Made by a program: the position numbers and the translations under genes. Below are positions 25,456 to 32,434 of a stretch of DNA of 32,813 nucleotides, piece by piece; position 1 is the first letter of the stretch, and every line of letters starts with the position of its first letter. The DNA is taken from NCBI GenBank assembly GCA_964013895.1, contig CAXGYF010000019.1, positions 1-32,813 of the forward strand. The letters run 5' to 3'. The notes under the pieces were generated by a model. The model had not been told where the DNA came from. It did no database searches and worked only from the letters and a program-made list of their open reading frames with translations. The stretch comes from MedAcidi-G1 sp002713545 (lineage in GTDB: Bacteria > Actinomycetota > Acidimicrobiia > Acidimicrobiales > MedAcidi-G1).

Positions 25456-25461
25456 TAGACT
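25456..25461 (+). promoter_or_regulatory. Candidate -10 box of pdxS (leaderless start)
   Basis: TAGACT ends six bases before the pdxS ATG. No Shine-Dalgarno sequence lies between, so transcription probably begins at the start codon. The 63-base gap after the DUF3048 gene has no visible hairpin terminator. Confidence 0.4.
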
Positions 25462-25467
25462 TAAATT

Positions 25468-26358
25468 ATGGATGAACTTAATCGTGACACAGGAACCCGT
25501 TTAGTTAAAAGAGGCCTTGCAGAAATGTTAAAAGGTGGGGTCATCATGGATGTTGTCGACGCAGATCAAGCCAAAATTGCTGAAGATGCAGGAGCAACTG
25601 CGGTTATGGCATTGGAAAGAGTGCCAGCTGACATACGTCGTGATGGGGGTGTTGCGAGAATGTCTGACCCTGAAATGATCGAAGAGATAAAAAATGTTGT
25701 CACTATTCCAGTTATGGCTAAAGCCAGAATAGGGCATTTCGCCGAAGCGCAAGTGTTGCAGTCAATCGGTGTTGACTACATAGATGAAAGTGAAGTTCTA
25801 ACTCCGGCGGATGAAGCTCACCACATAGATAAATGGAAGTTTGATGCCCCCTTTGTGTGTGGTGCTACAAATTTAGGTGAAGCATTAAGAAGAATTTCAG
25901 AAGGAGCGTGTTTAATTCGCTCAAAAGGGGAAGCTGGCACGGGCAATATCGTCGAAGCGGTCCGGCATTTGAGGTCCATTCTTGGAGACATAGGAAGAAT
26001 TTCTCAAGCTGATTCAGCAGAACTTTTTGACTGGGCAAAACAACTTCAAGCTCCCTTGCCTCTGGTGCAAGAAGTGTCGGAGACTGGTGAATTACCTGTA
26101 CCTATTTTTTGTGCAGGGGGTATCGCAACACCTGCTGACGCTTCTCTTGTGATGCAATTAGGTGCTCAGGCTGTTTTCGTGGGATCAGGAATATTTAAAA
26201 GTGAAGACCCAGCTCCGAGAGCGCGAGCAATAGTTGAAGCTACGACGAACTATTTAGACCCTTCAATTCTTGCAAAAGTTAGCAGAAAACTCGGTGAACC
26301 AATGACCGGTATAGAAATGGATTCGATAGAAACTCGGTTAGCAGAGCGCGGCTGGTAA
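25468..26358 (+). CDS. pdxS: Pyridoxal 5'-phosphate synthase subunit PdxS
   Basis: The 296-residue TIM-barrel synthase makes pyridoxal 5'-phosphate from ribose-5-phosphate, glyceraldehyde-3-phosphate and ammonia supplied by PdxT. The catalytic lysines are Lys85 in VMAKARIGHF and Lys153 in IRSKGEAGTGN; Asp28 lies in IMDVVD. The C-terminal KLGEPMTGIEMDSIETRLAERGW is nearly invariant in the family. PdxT follows after three bases, giving the standard pair. The 5' end suggests a leaderless transcript. Confidence 0.98.
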   Translation: MDELNRDTGTRLVKRGLAEMLKGGVIMDVVDADQAKIAEDAGATAVMALERVPADIRRDGGVARMSDPEMIEEIKNVVTIPVMAKARIGHFAEAQVLQSIGVDYIDESEVLTPADEAHHIDKWKFDAPFVCGATNLGEALRRISEGACLIRSKGEAGTGNIVEAVRHLRSILGDIGRISQADSAELFDWAKQLQAPLPLVQEVSETGELPVPIFCAGGIATPADASLVMQLGAQAVFVGSGIFKSEDPAPRARAIVEATTNYLDPSILAKVSRKLGEPMTGIEMDSIETRLAERGW

Positions 26359-26361
26359 GAC

Positions 26362-26937
26362 ATGAAAGTTGGGGTTCTAGCGCTCCAAGGGGCTTTCAAG
26401 CTTCATGTGCAAGCATTAGAGCGACTCGGGGTAGAAGCACTAGAGGTTCGCAGTCTTGAAAATTTTGAAGCTTCAGAAGCTTTAATAATCCCCGGTGGCG
26501 AATCAACAACAATGTCTTTTTTGCTCGAATCGTCCGGTATTTTCGAAGCCCTCCATGAACGTTCAATTAATGGGATGCCAATTTTGGGTACTTGCGCAGG
26601 AATGATTTTATTGTCATCAAAAATTACAGATGGTCGAAATGATCAAAAACCTTTGAAATTAATAGACATAGAAGTCAGACGCAATGGTTACGGAAGACAG
26701 ATTGATTCTTTCGAGTCAGATTTAATGATAGAAGGTTTCAAAGATTTTTTTAAAGGGGTCTTTATAAGAGCCCCCTTAGTTGAGAGTGTGGGAGAAAAGG
26801 TAGATGTGCTAGCAGAATTAAATGGGCAACCAATTATGTGCAGGCAAGAATCAACCATTGTCACTTCTTTTCACCCCGAGTTAGCGGACGATGATCGAAT
26901 ACATGCAGAATTCTTAGAAATGGTTTCTAATAGCTGA
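26362..26937 (+). CDS. pdxT: Pyridoxal 5'-phosphate synthase glutaminase subunit PdxT
   Basis: The 191-residue class I glutaminase releases ammonia from glutamine and channels it to PdxS. The nucleophile is Cys78 in GTCAGMILL, and the other triad members are His171 and Glu173 in SFHPELADD. The IIPGGESTTMSFLL and RRNGYGRQIDSFE blocks are also typical. The gap of three bases to pdxS supports one transcript. Length is standard. Confidence 0.97.
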   Translation: MKVGVLALQGAFKLHVQALERLGVEALEVRSLENFEASEALIIPGGESTTMSFLLESSGIFEALHERSINGMPILGTCAGMILLSSKITDGRNDQKPLKLIDIEVRRNGYGRQIDSFESDLMIEGFKDFFKGVFIRAPLVESVGEKVDVLAELNGQPIMCRQESTIVTSFHPELADDDRIHAEFLEMVSNS

Positions 26938-26967
26938 TGGAGCTTCGCTTCCCGATAGGAGAACTTG

Positions 26968-27711
26968 ATGTCAGGCCATTCTAAATGGGCAACTATAAAA
27001 CATAAAAAAGGTGCAGCTGATAAAAAACGCGGGAAACTTTTTGCGAAATTGATAAAGCAGGTTGAGGTAGCAGCCCGTCAAGGTGGGGGGGATCTAGACG
27101 CCAACCCAACCTTACGCACCATGTATCAAAAAGCACGCGACTCATCGGTGCCTCTTGACACTATTGAGAGAGCGATCAAGAGAGGAACCGGTGAATTAGA
27201 AGGAGTCGCGTATGAGAGTGTTACTTACGAAGGGTATGCACCACATGGTGTAGCTCTTTACGTGGAGACTCTGACTGATAACAGAAATCGAACCGCATCT
27301 GAGATTAGAACAATTTTAACGAAAAACGGTGGCTCTTTAGCAGAGCCCGGGTCTGTTGCCTGGCAGTTCGAACGTAAGGGAATAGTTATTTTTTCCGACT
27401 CTATAGATGAAGAAGCGGTTATGGAGGCGACCCTCGAAGTCGGTGCTGAAGATTTAATCAAAGAAGGTGCGAGTTGGCGACTAACTTGCTCCCCAAGCGA
27501 CCTACCTGTGCTTAGACAAGCCCTGGAGGAAGCCGAAATCGCTTTCGAAAATGCCGATGTCACAATGCTTGCAACATCAACTGTTGAAGTTAACGATTTA
27601 CAGGAGGCTAAGGCAGTACTGAAACTTGTAGATCTTCTCGATGAAGATGATGACGTTCAGGATGTTTATGCAAATTTTGATATACCCGACGAGGTATTAG
27701 AAAACTTGTAG
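26968..27711 (+). CDS. yebC: YebC/PmpR family protein
   Basis: The 247-residue protein begins with the invariant MSGHSKWATIKHKKGAADKK and shows the full three-domain YebC length. Family members have been described as transcription regulators and, more recently, as translation factors that relieve ribosome stalling at proline stretches; I cannot tell which applies. A TTG one codon upstream (26965) is less likely as start because AGGAGA at 26957-26962 is best spaced to ATG 26968. The position before ruvC is a widely conserved arrangement in bacteria. The C-terminus is acidic (LLDEDDDVQDVYANFD), as usual. Confidence 0.96.
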   Translation: MSGHSKWATIKHKKGAADKKRGKLFAKLIKQVEVAARQGGGDLDANPTLRTMYQKARDSSVPLDTIERAIKRGTGELEGVAYESVTYEGYAPHGVALYVETLTDNRNRTASEIRTILTKNGGSLAEPGSVAWQFERKGIVIFSDSIDEEAVMEATLEVGAEDLIKEGASWRLTCSPSDLPVLRQALEEAEIAFENADVTMLATSTVEVNDLQEAKAVLKLVDLLDEDDDVQDVYANFDIPDEVLENL

Positions 27712-27757
27712 CTTTCAGAAGTTTCAAATAATCCCAACATCAAACCTAAGGTTCAGG

Positions 27758-27777
27758 TACAATCGTACATATGTTCG
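27758..27777 (+). promoter_or_regulatory. ruvC promoter -10 box and overlapping SOS (LexA) box
   Basis: TACAAT at 27758-27763 is a good -10 box and lies seven bases before the ruvC ATG, so the transcript is probably leaderless. Directly after it, 27764-27777 reads CGTACATATGTTCG, one mismatch from the Gram-positive and actinobacterial SOS consensus CGAACNNNNGTTCG, with six of seven dyad pairs intact. The box includes the start codon. LexA bound there would cover the transcription start. A second short dyad, AACCT-A-AGGTT (27743-27753), lies in the -35 region. No consensus -35 hexamer is seen. Confidence 0.55.
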
Positions 27778-28265
27778 TTTTGGGAATCGATCCGGGTTTG
27801 ACGCGCTGTGGCTATGGATTAGTCAGAAAAGAAGGACGACAACTTACCGCAGAGGCTGCAGGGGTAATTAGAACCGATCCCAATGATGAACTCGCCAAAC
27901 GCCTAGCTGATCTGCAATACGATATTCGTACTCTTATAGAGGAACAAAAACCAGATGCGATTGCTGTAGAAAGAGTTTTATTCCAAGTAAATGCAAAAAC
28001 GGCTATGCAAACCAGTCATGCTTCAGGTGTAATTATGGCAGAAGGTGCGGCTTCGGGATGTTCTGTAACGCTTTACTCACCTAATGAGGTTAAATCAGCT
28101 GTAGCTGGTTGGGGCGGTGCTGGAAAAGATCAAATAGAAACGATGGTCCAGACTTTGCTAAAGATAGATTCGCCACTCAAACCCGTTGATGCTGCAGACG
28201 CAGTCGCAATAGCCTTGTGTCATTTAGCGATGACCCCGAGTCAATATAAGGCGGCAGCTGGATGA
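27771..28265 (+). CDS. ruvC: Holliday junction resolvase RuvC
   Basis: The 164-residue endonuclease cuts Holliday junctions during recombinational repair. The four acidic catalytic residues are present at the expected places: Asp7 in GIDPGLTRCGYG, Glu67 in AVERVLFQ, and Asp140 and Asp143 in VDAADAVAIALCH. Length is typical. The ATG is preceded by a -10 box and not by a Shine-Dalgarno sequence, and an SOS-like box overlaps it. The stop overlaps the ruvA ATG as ATGA, making a ruvC-ruvA-ruvB operon. Confidence 0.97.
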   Translation: MFVLGIDPGLTRCGYGLVRKEGRQLTAEAAGVIRTDPNDELAKRLADLQYDIRTLIEEQKPDAIAVERVLFQVNAKTAMQTSHASGVIMAEGAASGCSVTLYSPNEVKSAVAGWGGAGKDQIETMVQTLLKIDSPLKPVDAADAVAIALCHLAMTPSQYKAAAG

Positions 28266-28864
28266 TTGGTTCTATCAGAGGCTTGCTGCTGGAGCGTTTT
28301 TCTGAGGCAGAAAAAGGTGAGGTGCTTGTCGAGACAGCAGGAATTGGGTACCGGATAATTGTGACTCCTACCACCGCTGTAAAAATTGGGGAAAAAGGAA
28401 GCGAAGTATTTGTATATACATATCATTTGATTAGAGAGGCAGATCAAGCTCTTTATGGTTTTTTGGATCGTGCCGAAAGAATCTGTTTCGAGGCACTTCT
28501 AACAGCTCATGGAGTGGGGCCCTCTTTAGCGTTGGCAGTTTTAGGCGTCCATGGCCCAAACGAGCTTTTTCAGGTAGTAAATAATGATGATATTTCTTCT
28601 CTGTGTCTAGTCCCAGGAGTGGGTAAAAAAACAGCAACAAGACTTTTGGTAGAATTGAAAAGTGTTTTGAAAATGCCAATCGAAGGAATATCCATCGAGA
28701 CTGACAATACAGGAGTCGGAAGATCAGCAATATTAGAAGTCCAAGAAGCCCTGGATGGACTTGGTTACTCGCCAGAGGAGATACGTTCGGTTCTTGGCGA
28801 TCTTGCCGGGGATGATTCCTCTATTTTACTTCGAGAAGCTCTCCAGAAACTAGCTACAGCTTAA
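28262..28864 (+). CDS. ruvA: Holliday junction DNA helicase subunit RuvA
   Basis: The 200-residue protein binds four-way junctions as a tetramer and recruits RuvB. It has the N-terminal OB-like domain (MIGSIRGLLLERF, VETAGIGYRI), two helix-hairpin-helix motifs (LTAHGVGPSLALAVLG and VPGVGKKTATRLLVELK) and a C-terminal RuvB-contacting domain (QEALDGLGYSPEEIR). The four-base overlap with ruvC and the eight-base gap to ruvB indicate coupled expression. Confidence 0.97.
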   Translation: MIGSIRGLLLERFSEAEKGEVLVETAGIGYRIIVTPTTAVKIGEKGSEVFVYTYHLIREADQALYGFLDRAERICFEALLTAHGVGPSLALAVLGVHGPNELFQVVNNDDISSLCLVPGVGKKTATRLLVELKSVLKMPIEGISIETDNTGVGRSAILEVQEALDGLGYSPEEIRSVLGDLAGDDSSILLREALQKLATA

Positions 28865-28872
28865 GGTCTGAC

Positions 28873-29898
28873 ATGCGTGAAGAACTGCTTTCCCCCAATA
28901 AAGAACCGATAGAAAGTGAAATAGAAGTAGGTCTGAGACCCAAAGGTTTAGCTGAATTCGTTGGACAAACTGAACTAAAAGGTCACTTAAGAGTGATGTT
29001 AGAGGCGGCAAGAGAACGCGAGCAGCCATCAGATCATTTTCTTTTCGCAGGACCACCAGGATTGGGTAAAACAACGTTGGCACATATAGTCGCCATGGAA
29101 ATGGGAGCCGAGCTTCATATAACTTCCGGTCCAGCCCTTGAAAGGGCCGGCGACTTGGCATCTATTTTGACAAAACTTGACGTAGGGGATGTGCTTTTCA
29201 TCGATGAAATTCACAGGCTCGCAAGAGCAGTAGAAGAGGTTTTGTACCCAGCTATGGAAGATTTTGAATTAGATATTGTCCTCGGGAAAGGACCTGCAGC
29301 ACGTTCGATCAGACTTGATTTGCCTCCATTTACCTTGGTTGGGGCTACAACTCGGACTGGACTTATTACAGGACCGCTGCGCGACAGGTTCGGACTCACA
29401 GCGAGATTGGATTATTACGAATCTGAAGAATTGCAATCCATAGTTCAAAGAACTGCCGGAATACTTGAAGTTGAAATAGATATTGATGGAGCCGCTGAAA
29501 TAGCTAAACGTTCAAGGGGTACTCCTAGAATTGCAAATCGGCTATTAAGACAGGTGCGTGACTTTGCTCAAGTAGAGCGAGAAGGAAAAATTGATGGAGA
29601 TGTAGCGCGAGACGGTCTTACATTTTTCGGGGTTGATGATCTTGGTTTAGATAAAGCCTCGAGAGCTATTCTGATTTCATTATGTGAAAAATTTTCTGGA
29701 GGACCAGTTGGTATTAAAACGTTAGCCATAAGCGTCAGTGAACCAGAAGATACTGTTGAGGATGTTTATGAACCATTTTTGATACAACAAGGTCTGCTTC
29801 TTAGGACTCCAAAAGGCAGAGTGGCAACACCAGCTGCTTATGAACATTTAGGCTTAAGCATTCCTTCGAATAAAAAACAGTCATTATTTGATAATTGA
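28873..29898 (+). CDS. ruvB: Holliday junction branch migration ATPase RuvB
   Basis: The 341-residue AAA+ motor drives branch migration together with RuvA. Walker A is GPPGLGKT (60-67), Walker B LFIDEIH (Asp111, Glu112), sensor 1 lies in LVGATTRTG, and the arginine-finger segment is LRDRFG (about 169-174). The C-terminal winged-helix part ends with GRVATPAAYEHLGL. The first 20 residues include the usual LRPKGLAEFVGQ motif. All motifs are intact, so the enzyme should be active. Confidence 0.98.
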   Translation: MREELLSPNKEPIESEIEVGLRPKGLAEFVGQTELKGHLRVMLEAAREREQPSDHFLFAGPPGLGKTTLAHIVAMEMGAELHITSGPALERAGDLASILTKLDVGDVLFIDEIHRLARAVEEVLYPAMEDFELDIVLGKGPAARSIRLDLPPFTLVGATTRTGLITGPLRDRFGLTARLDYYESEELQSIVQRTAGILEVEIDIDGAAEIAKRSRGTPRIANRLLRQVRDFAQVEREGKIDGDVARDGLTFFGVDDLGLDKASRAILISLCEKFSGGPVGIKTLAISVSEPEDTVEDVYEPFLIQQGLLLRTPKGRVATPAAYEHLGLSIPSNKKQSLFDN

Positions 29899-29922
29899 TA
29901 AAAATTGAAATCCTTCTAAAAT
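29895..29922 (+). promoter_or_regulatory. Promoter of queA
   Basis: TTGATA (29895-29900) and TAAAAT (29917-29922) are separated by 16 bases; each differs from the vegetative consensus at one position. The distance from the -10 box to the queA ATG is eight bases, so the transcript would be nearly or fully leaderless. The -35 box overlaps the last codons of ruvB. This is the best-formed promoter in the window. Confidence 0.55.
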
Positions 29923-29930
29923 AATGCGCG

Positions 29931-30935
29931 ATGAATCTTAATGAGTTCGACTACGATCTGCCCGACTCTGCAATAGCGCAAGAGCCGTTGCTTAACAGAA
30001 CGGACTCCAGGCTGCTTATTGATATTGAAGATCAGATCAAGCATTCTAGAGTTTGTAATTTTCCCGAAATTATAAAATCAGGCGATTTGATTGTAATGAA
30101 CAACACGAGAGTCTTGCCGGCACGTTTCCATACACGTAAATCGACTGGCGGCAAAGTAGAAATCCTTTTATTAGAAGAAGGTAGAAACGAAAATGAATGG
30201 GAAGCATTAGTTAAACCAAGTCGAAAAATAGATACTGGAACTATTTTCAAATTTGGTGAAGATCTTGAAATAGAAGTACTTGCTGACCGTGGAAAAGGTT
30301 TAAGAAAAGTTCGGTTAGATGTAAAAGGGGATTTTATTCAAACGATCGAAAAGTACGGCGAAATGCCTCTCCCTCCATATATAAAAACAAAACTAGAGGA
30401 TAGAGAAAGGTATCAAACCGTTTATAGCGAAAAATCAAAATCTGCTGCAGCTCCAACGGCCGGATTGCACATGACAAATGAATTGCTTGACAGATGTGTT
30501 GAAAGAGGCGCAAGAATAGAATTTGTAGAACTTGTGGTCGGATTAGACACTTTCCGACCTATTGATTCAGAAAACATTGAAGAGCATGAAATGCATTCTG
30601 AGTTTTACGATGTTCCTGAAAACGTTATTACGGCATGTAAAGAAGCTGAGAGAGTAATAGCCGTAGGTACAACAACAGTAAGGGCTCTCGAAACGGCAGC
30701 AATGGGAAAATTAAAAGGGAGAACTGATATTTTTATAAAGCAACCTTATGATTTTAAAATTGTAGATCTCCTTTTAACTAATTTTCATCTCCCTAAGTCA
30801 ACTTTGCTTATAATGCTTGATGCTTTTTTAGGTGAAAGGTGGAAATCTTTATACAAAGAGGCATTAGATCAAAATTACAGATTTCTTTCTTTTGGAGATG
30901 CCATGCTTGTTCAAAGACGATTCCTCGGAAACTAG
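29931..30935 (+). CDS. queA: S-adenosylmethionine:tRNA ribosyltransferase-isomerase
   Basis: The 334-residue enzyme moves the ribosyl part of S-adenosylmethionine to preQ1 in tRNA, giving epoxyqueuosine. Family blocks: FDYDLPDSAIAQEPL at the N-terminus, MNNTRVLPARFHTRK, VEILLLEE, PLPPYIK, APTAGLHMTNELL, VGLDTFRPI, EMHSEFY, GTTTVRALETAA and NFHLPKSTLLIMLDAF near the C-terminus. It is followed by tgt after eleven bases. Mycobacterium tuberculosis lacks this pathway, so the queA-tgt pair distinguishes this lineage. Genes for preQ1 synthesis are not in the window, so preQ1 could also be imported. Confidence 0.97.
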   Translation: MNLNEFDYDLPDSAIAQEPLLNRTDSRLLIDIEDQIKHSRVCNFPEIIKSGDLIVMNNTRVLPARFHTRKSTGGKVEILLLEEGRNENEWEALVKPSRKIDTGTIFKFGEDLEIEVLADRGKGLRKVRLDVKGDFIQTIEKYGEMPLPPYIKTKLEDRERYQTVYSEKSKSAAAPTAGLHMTNELLDRCVERGARIEFVELVVGLDTFRPIDSENIEEHEMHSEFYDVPENVITACKEAERVIAVGTTTVRALETAAMGKLKGRTDIFIKQPYDFKIVDLLLTNFHLPKSTLLIMLDAFLGERWKSLYKEALDQNYRFLSFGDAMLVQRRFLGN

Positions 30936-30946
30936 ACTGGTAACAA

Positions 30947-32056
30947 GTGAAAGCTAAATTTGATTTAGAGAGTAAAGATGGAGACGCAAGAGCAGGCGCA
31001 GTGAGACTTGCTAACGGTTCTTTTAAAACACCTTGTTTTATGCCTGTGGGGACAAGAGGATCAGTTAGGCATCTATCTTCTTTGGATCTAAAAGATTTAG
31101 GGGCACAAGTGGTTTTAGCAAATACTTATCATCTAATGCTCAAGCCAGGTGCAGAAATAATAAAAAATGCCGGTGGGATAGCCTCATTTGCAAATTGGAA
31201 GGGTCTGACATTGACAGATTCAGGTGGGTATCAGATATTTTCACTTGATCCGAAAATAGACGAAGAGGGTGCAACGTTTCGTTCCGTTTACGACGGTTCT
31301 TTTCATAAATTAACTCCAGAAAGTTCTGCTGATATACAAGCTGATATAGGTGCAGACGTTCAGATGGTTTTAGATATTTGTCCAGCTTTGCCAGCACCAG
31401 AAGAGACCATAAGAGAGTCTGTAGAAATGACTGCTGCATGGGCCGAGAGAGGAAGGAAAACTTTTATTGATCACCCTGAAGCTTCTTTACAGCAAAGTCA
31501 ATTCGGAATAGTTCAAGGGGGAGTTAACCCTGCATTAAGAGCTGAAAGTGCAAGACGTACTTTAGAAATTGGTTTTGACGGTTATGCAATAGGCGGTTTG
31601 AGCGTAGGTGAGGGTAGAGATGAAATGCTTGACTCGGTTTCAGTAGTGACCGATTTAATTCCTAAAGACCAACCGCGGTATTTTATGGGCTTAGGTGATC
31701 CGATTGGTCTTGTAAATGTCGTCGAAAGAGGAGTCGACATGTTTGATTGTGTTTTACCAACTCGCCTAGCACGACACGGCACTGTTTTGACTTCAGAAGG
31801 AAGAATAAATATCGGGAATGCTCGTTTCGCGAAAGATGATGATCCAATAGATCCTGGATTCCCTGAAAGTCCCGGTAACTATTGGTCAAGATCCTATTTG
31901 AGGCATTTGATGGCTACAGATGAACCAACTGGAGCGCGTATTTTGACTTTGCACAATCTTGCTTGGCTTTTCAACTTTGTAGAAAGAATGCGGGCATCAA
32001 TAAAAGAGAATCAATTTAATAACTTCCGAAAGGAAACTTTAGATATTTGGTCTTGA
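30947..32056 (+). CDS. tgt: tRNA-guanine transglycosylase without the zinc cysteines
   Basis: The 369-residue TIM-barrel enzyme should exchange guanine-34 for preQ1 in GUN tRNAs. Catalytic motifs are intact: Asp91 in LTDSGGYQIFSL, VQGGVNPALR, IGGLSVGE, and the nucleophile Asp267 in FDCVLPTRLARHG. The structural zinc site, normally DPxCxCxxC followed by a His, reads Asp302-Pro-Gly-Phe-Pro-Glu-Ser-Pro-Gly310: the three cysteines are replaced by Phe305, Glu307 and Gly310, while flanking NY.SR.YL.HL and the fourth ligand His336 remain. The frame is uninterrupted. Start is GTG 30947; no strong ribosome binding site. It probably shares a transcript with queA. That it still modifies tRNA is likely but not certain. 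Confidence 0.93.
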   Translation: MKAKFDLESKDGDARAGAVRLANGSFKTPCFMPVGTRGSVRHLSSLDLKDLGAQVVLANTYHLMLKPGAEIIKNAGGIASFANWKGLTLTDSGGYQIFSLDPKIDEEGATFRSVYDGSFHKLTPESSADIQADIGADVQMVLDICPALPAPEETIRESVEMTAAWAERGRKTFIDHPEASLQQSQFGIVQGGVNPALRAESARRTLEIGFDGYAIGGLSVGEGRDEMLDSVSVVTDLIPKDQPRYFMGLGDPIGLVNVVERGVDMFDCVLPTRLARHGTVLTSEGRINIGNARFAKDDDPIDPGFPESPGNYWSRSYLRHLMATDEPTGARILTLHNLAWLFNFVERMRASIKENQFNNFRKETLDIWS

Positions 32057-32062
32057 AGTCAG

Positions 32063-32076
32063 TAAGTTCGAACTTA
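32063..32076. repeat. 14-bp perfect palindrome between tgt and yajC
   Basis: TAAGTTC-GAACTTA is perfectly self-complementary with no spacer and lies seven bases after the tgt stop in the 78-base gap before yajC. It is followed by TAGTAT, which could be a -10 box (32075-32080). With no loop and no U-tract it is a poor intrinsic terminator; an operator site is more plausible. Confidence 0.5.
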
Positions 32077-32134
32077 GTATCCTCACTCGGCGTAAGATAT
32101 TAAGTGTAAATATTCCCTAAATTAGAGAGCCCAA

Positions 32135-32416
32135 ATGTCATTTTTGCCACTCATAATAATCATGTTGTTGATGTATATGTTTCTTATACGACCACAACAA
32201 AAACGTGTTAAAGAACAACAAGCTTTAGTGCGCTCCTTAGCAGCAGGAGATGAAGTGCTACTCAGCTCAGGTATCCATGGAGTAGTTAAAGAAGTCGAAG
32301 AGGAGAGTGGAGTGATATGGCTTGAAGTAGCTCAAGATCTTGAGCTAAAAGTACTCCGATCTGCTGTAGAGCGAAAATTTCAAACAGATTTGGATGAGAG
32401 TTCTTCAGAGGACTAG
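32135..32416 (+). CDS. yajC: Preprotein translocase accessory subunit YajC
   Basis: The 93-residue protein has a single N-terminal membrane span (LPLIIIMLLMYMFLI), then the family motif RPQQKRVKEQQALVRSLAAGDEVLLSSGIHGVV and a cytoplasmic acidic tail. YajC associates with SecDF. The secD gene begins 18 bases downstream, the usual order. The leader may be read from a promoter in the gap after tgt; TAAATT at 32118-32123 lies eleven bases before the ATG. Confidence 0.95.
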   Translation: MSFLPLIIIMLLMYMFLIRPQQKRVKEQQALVRSLAAGDEVLLSSGIHGVVKEVEEESGVIWLEVAQDLELKVLRSAVERKFQTDLDESSSED

Positions 32417-32434
32417 CACTCACAAGGTAATTGA

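Noticed and set aside
29899..29930. preQ1 riboswitch before queA
   Set aside because: Only 32 bases separate ruvB and queA and a -10 box occupies part of them; the predicted transcript has no leader.
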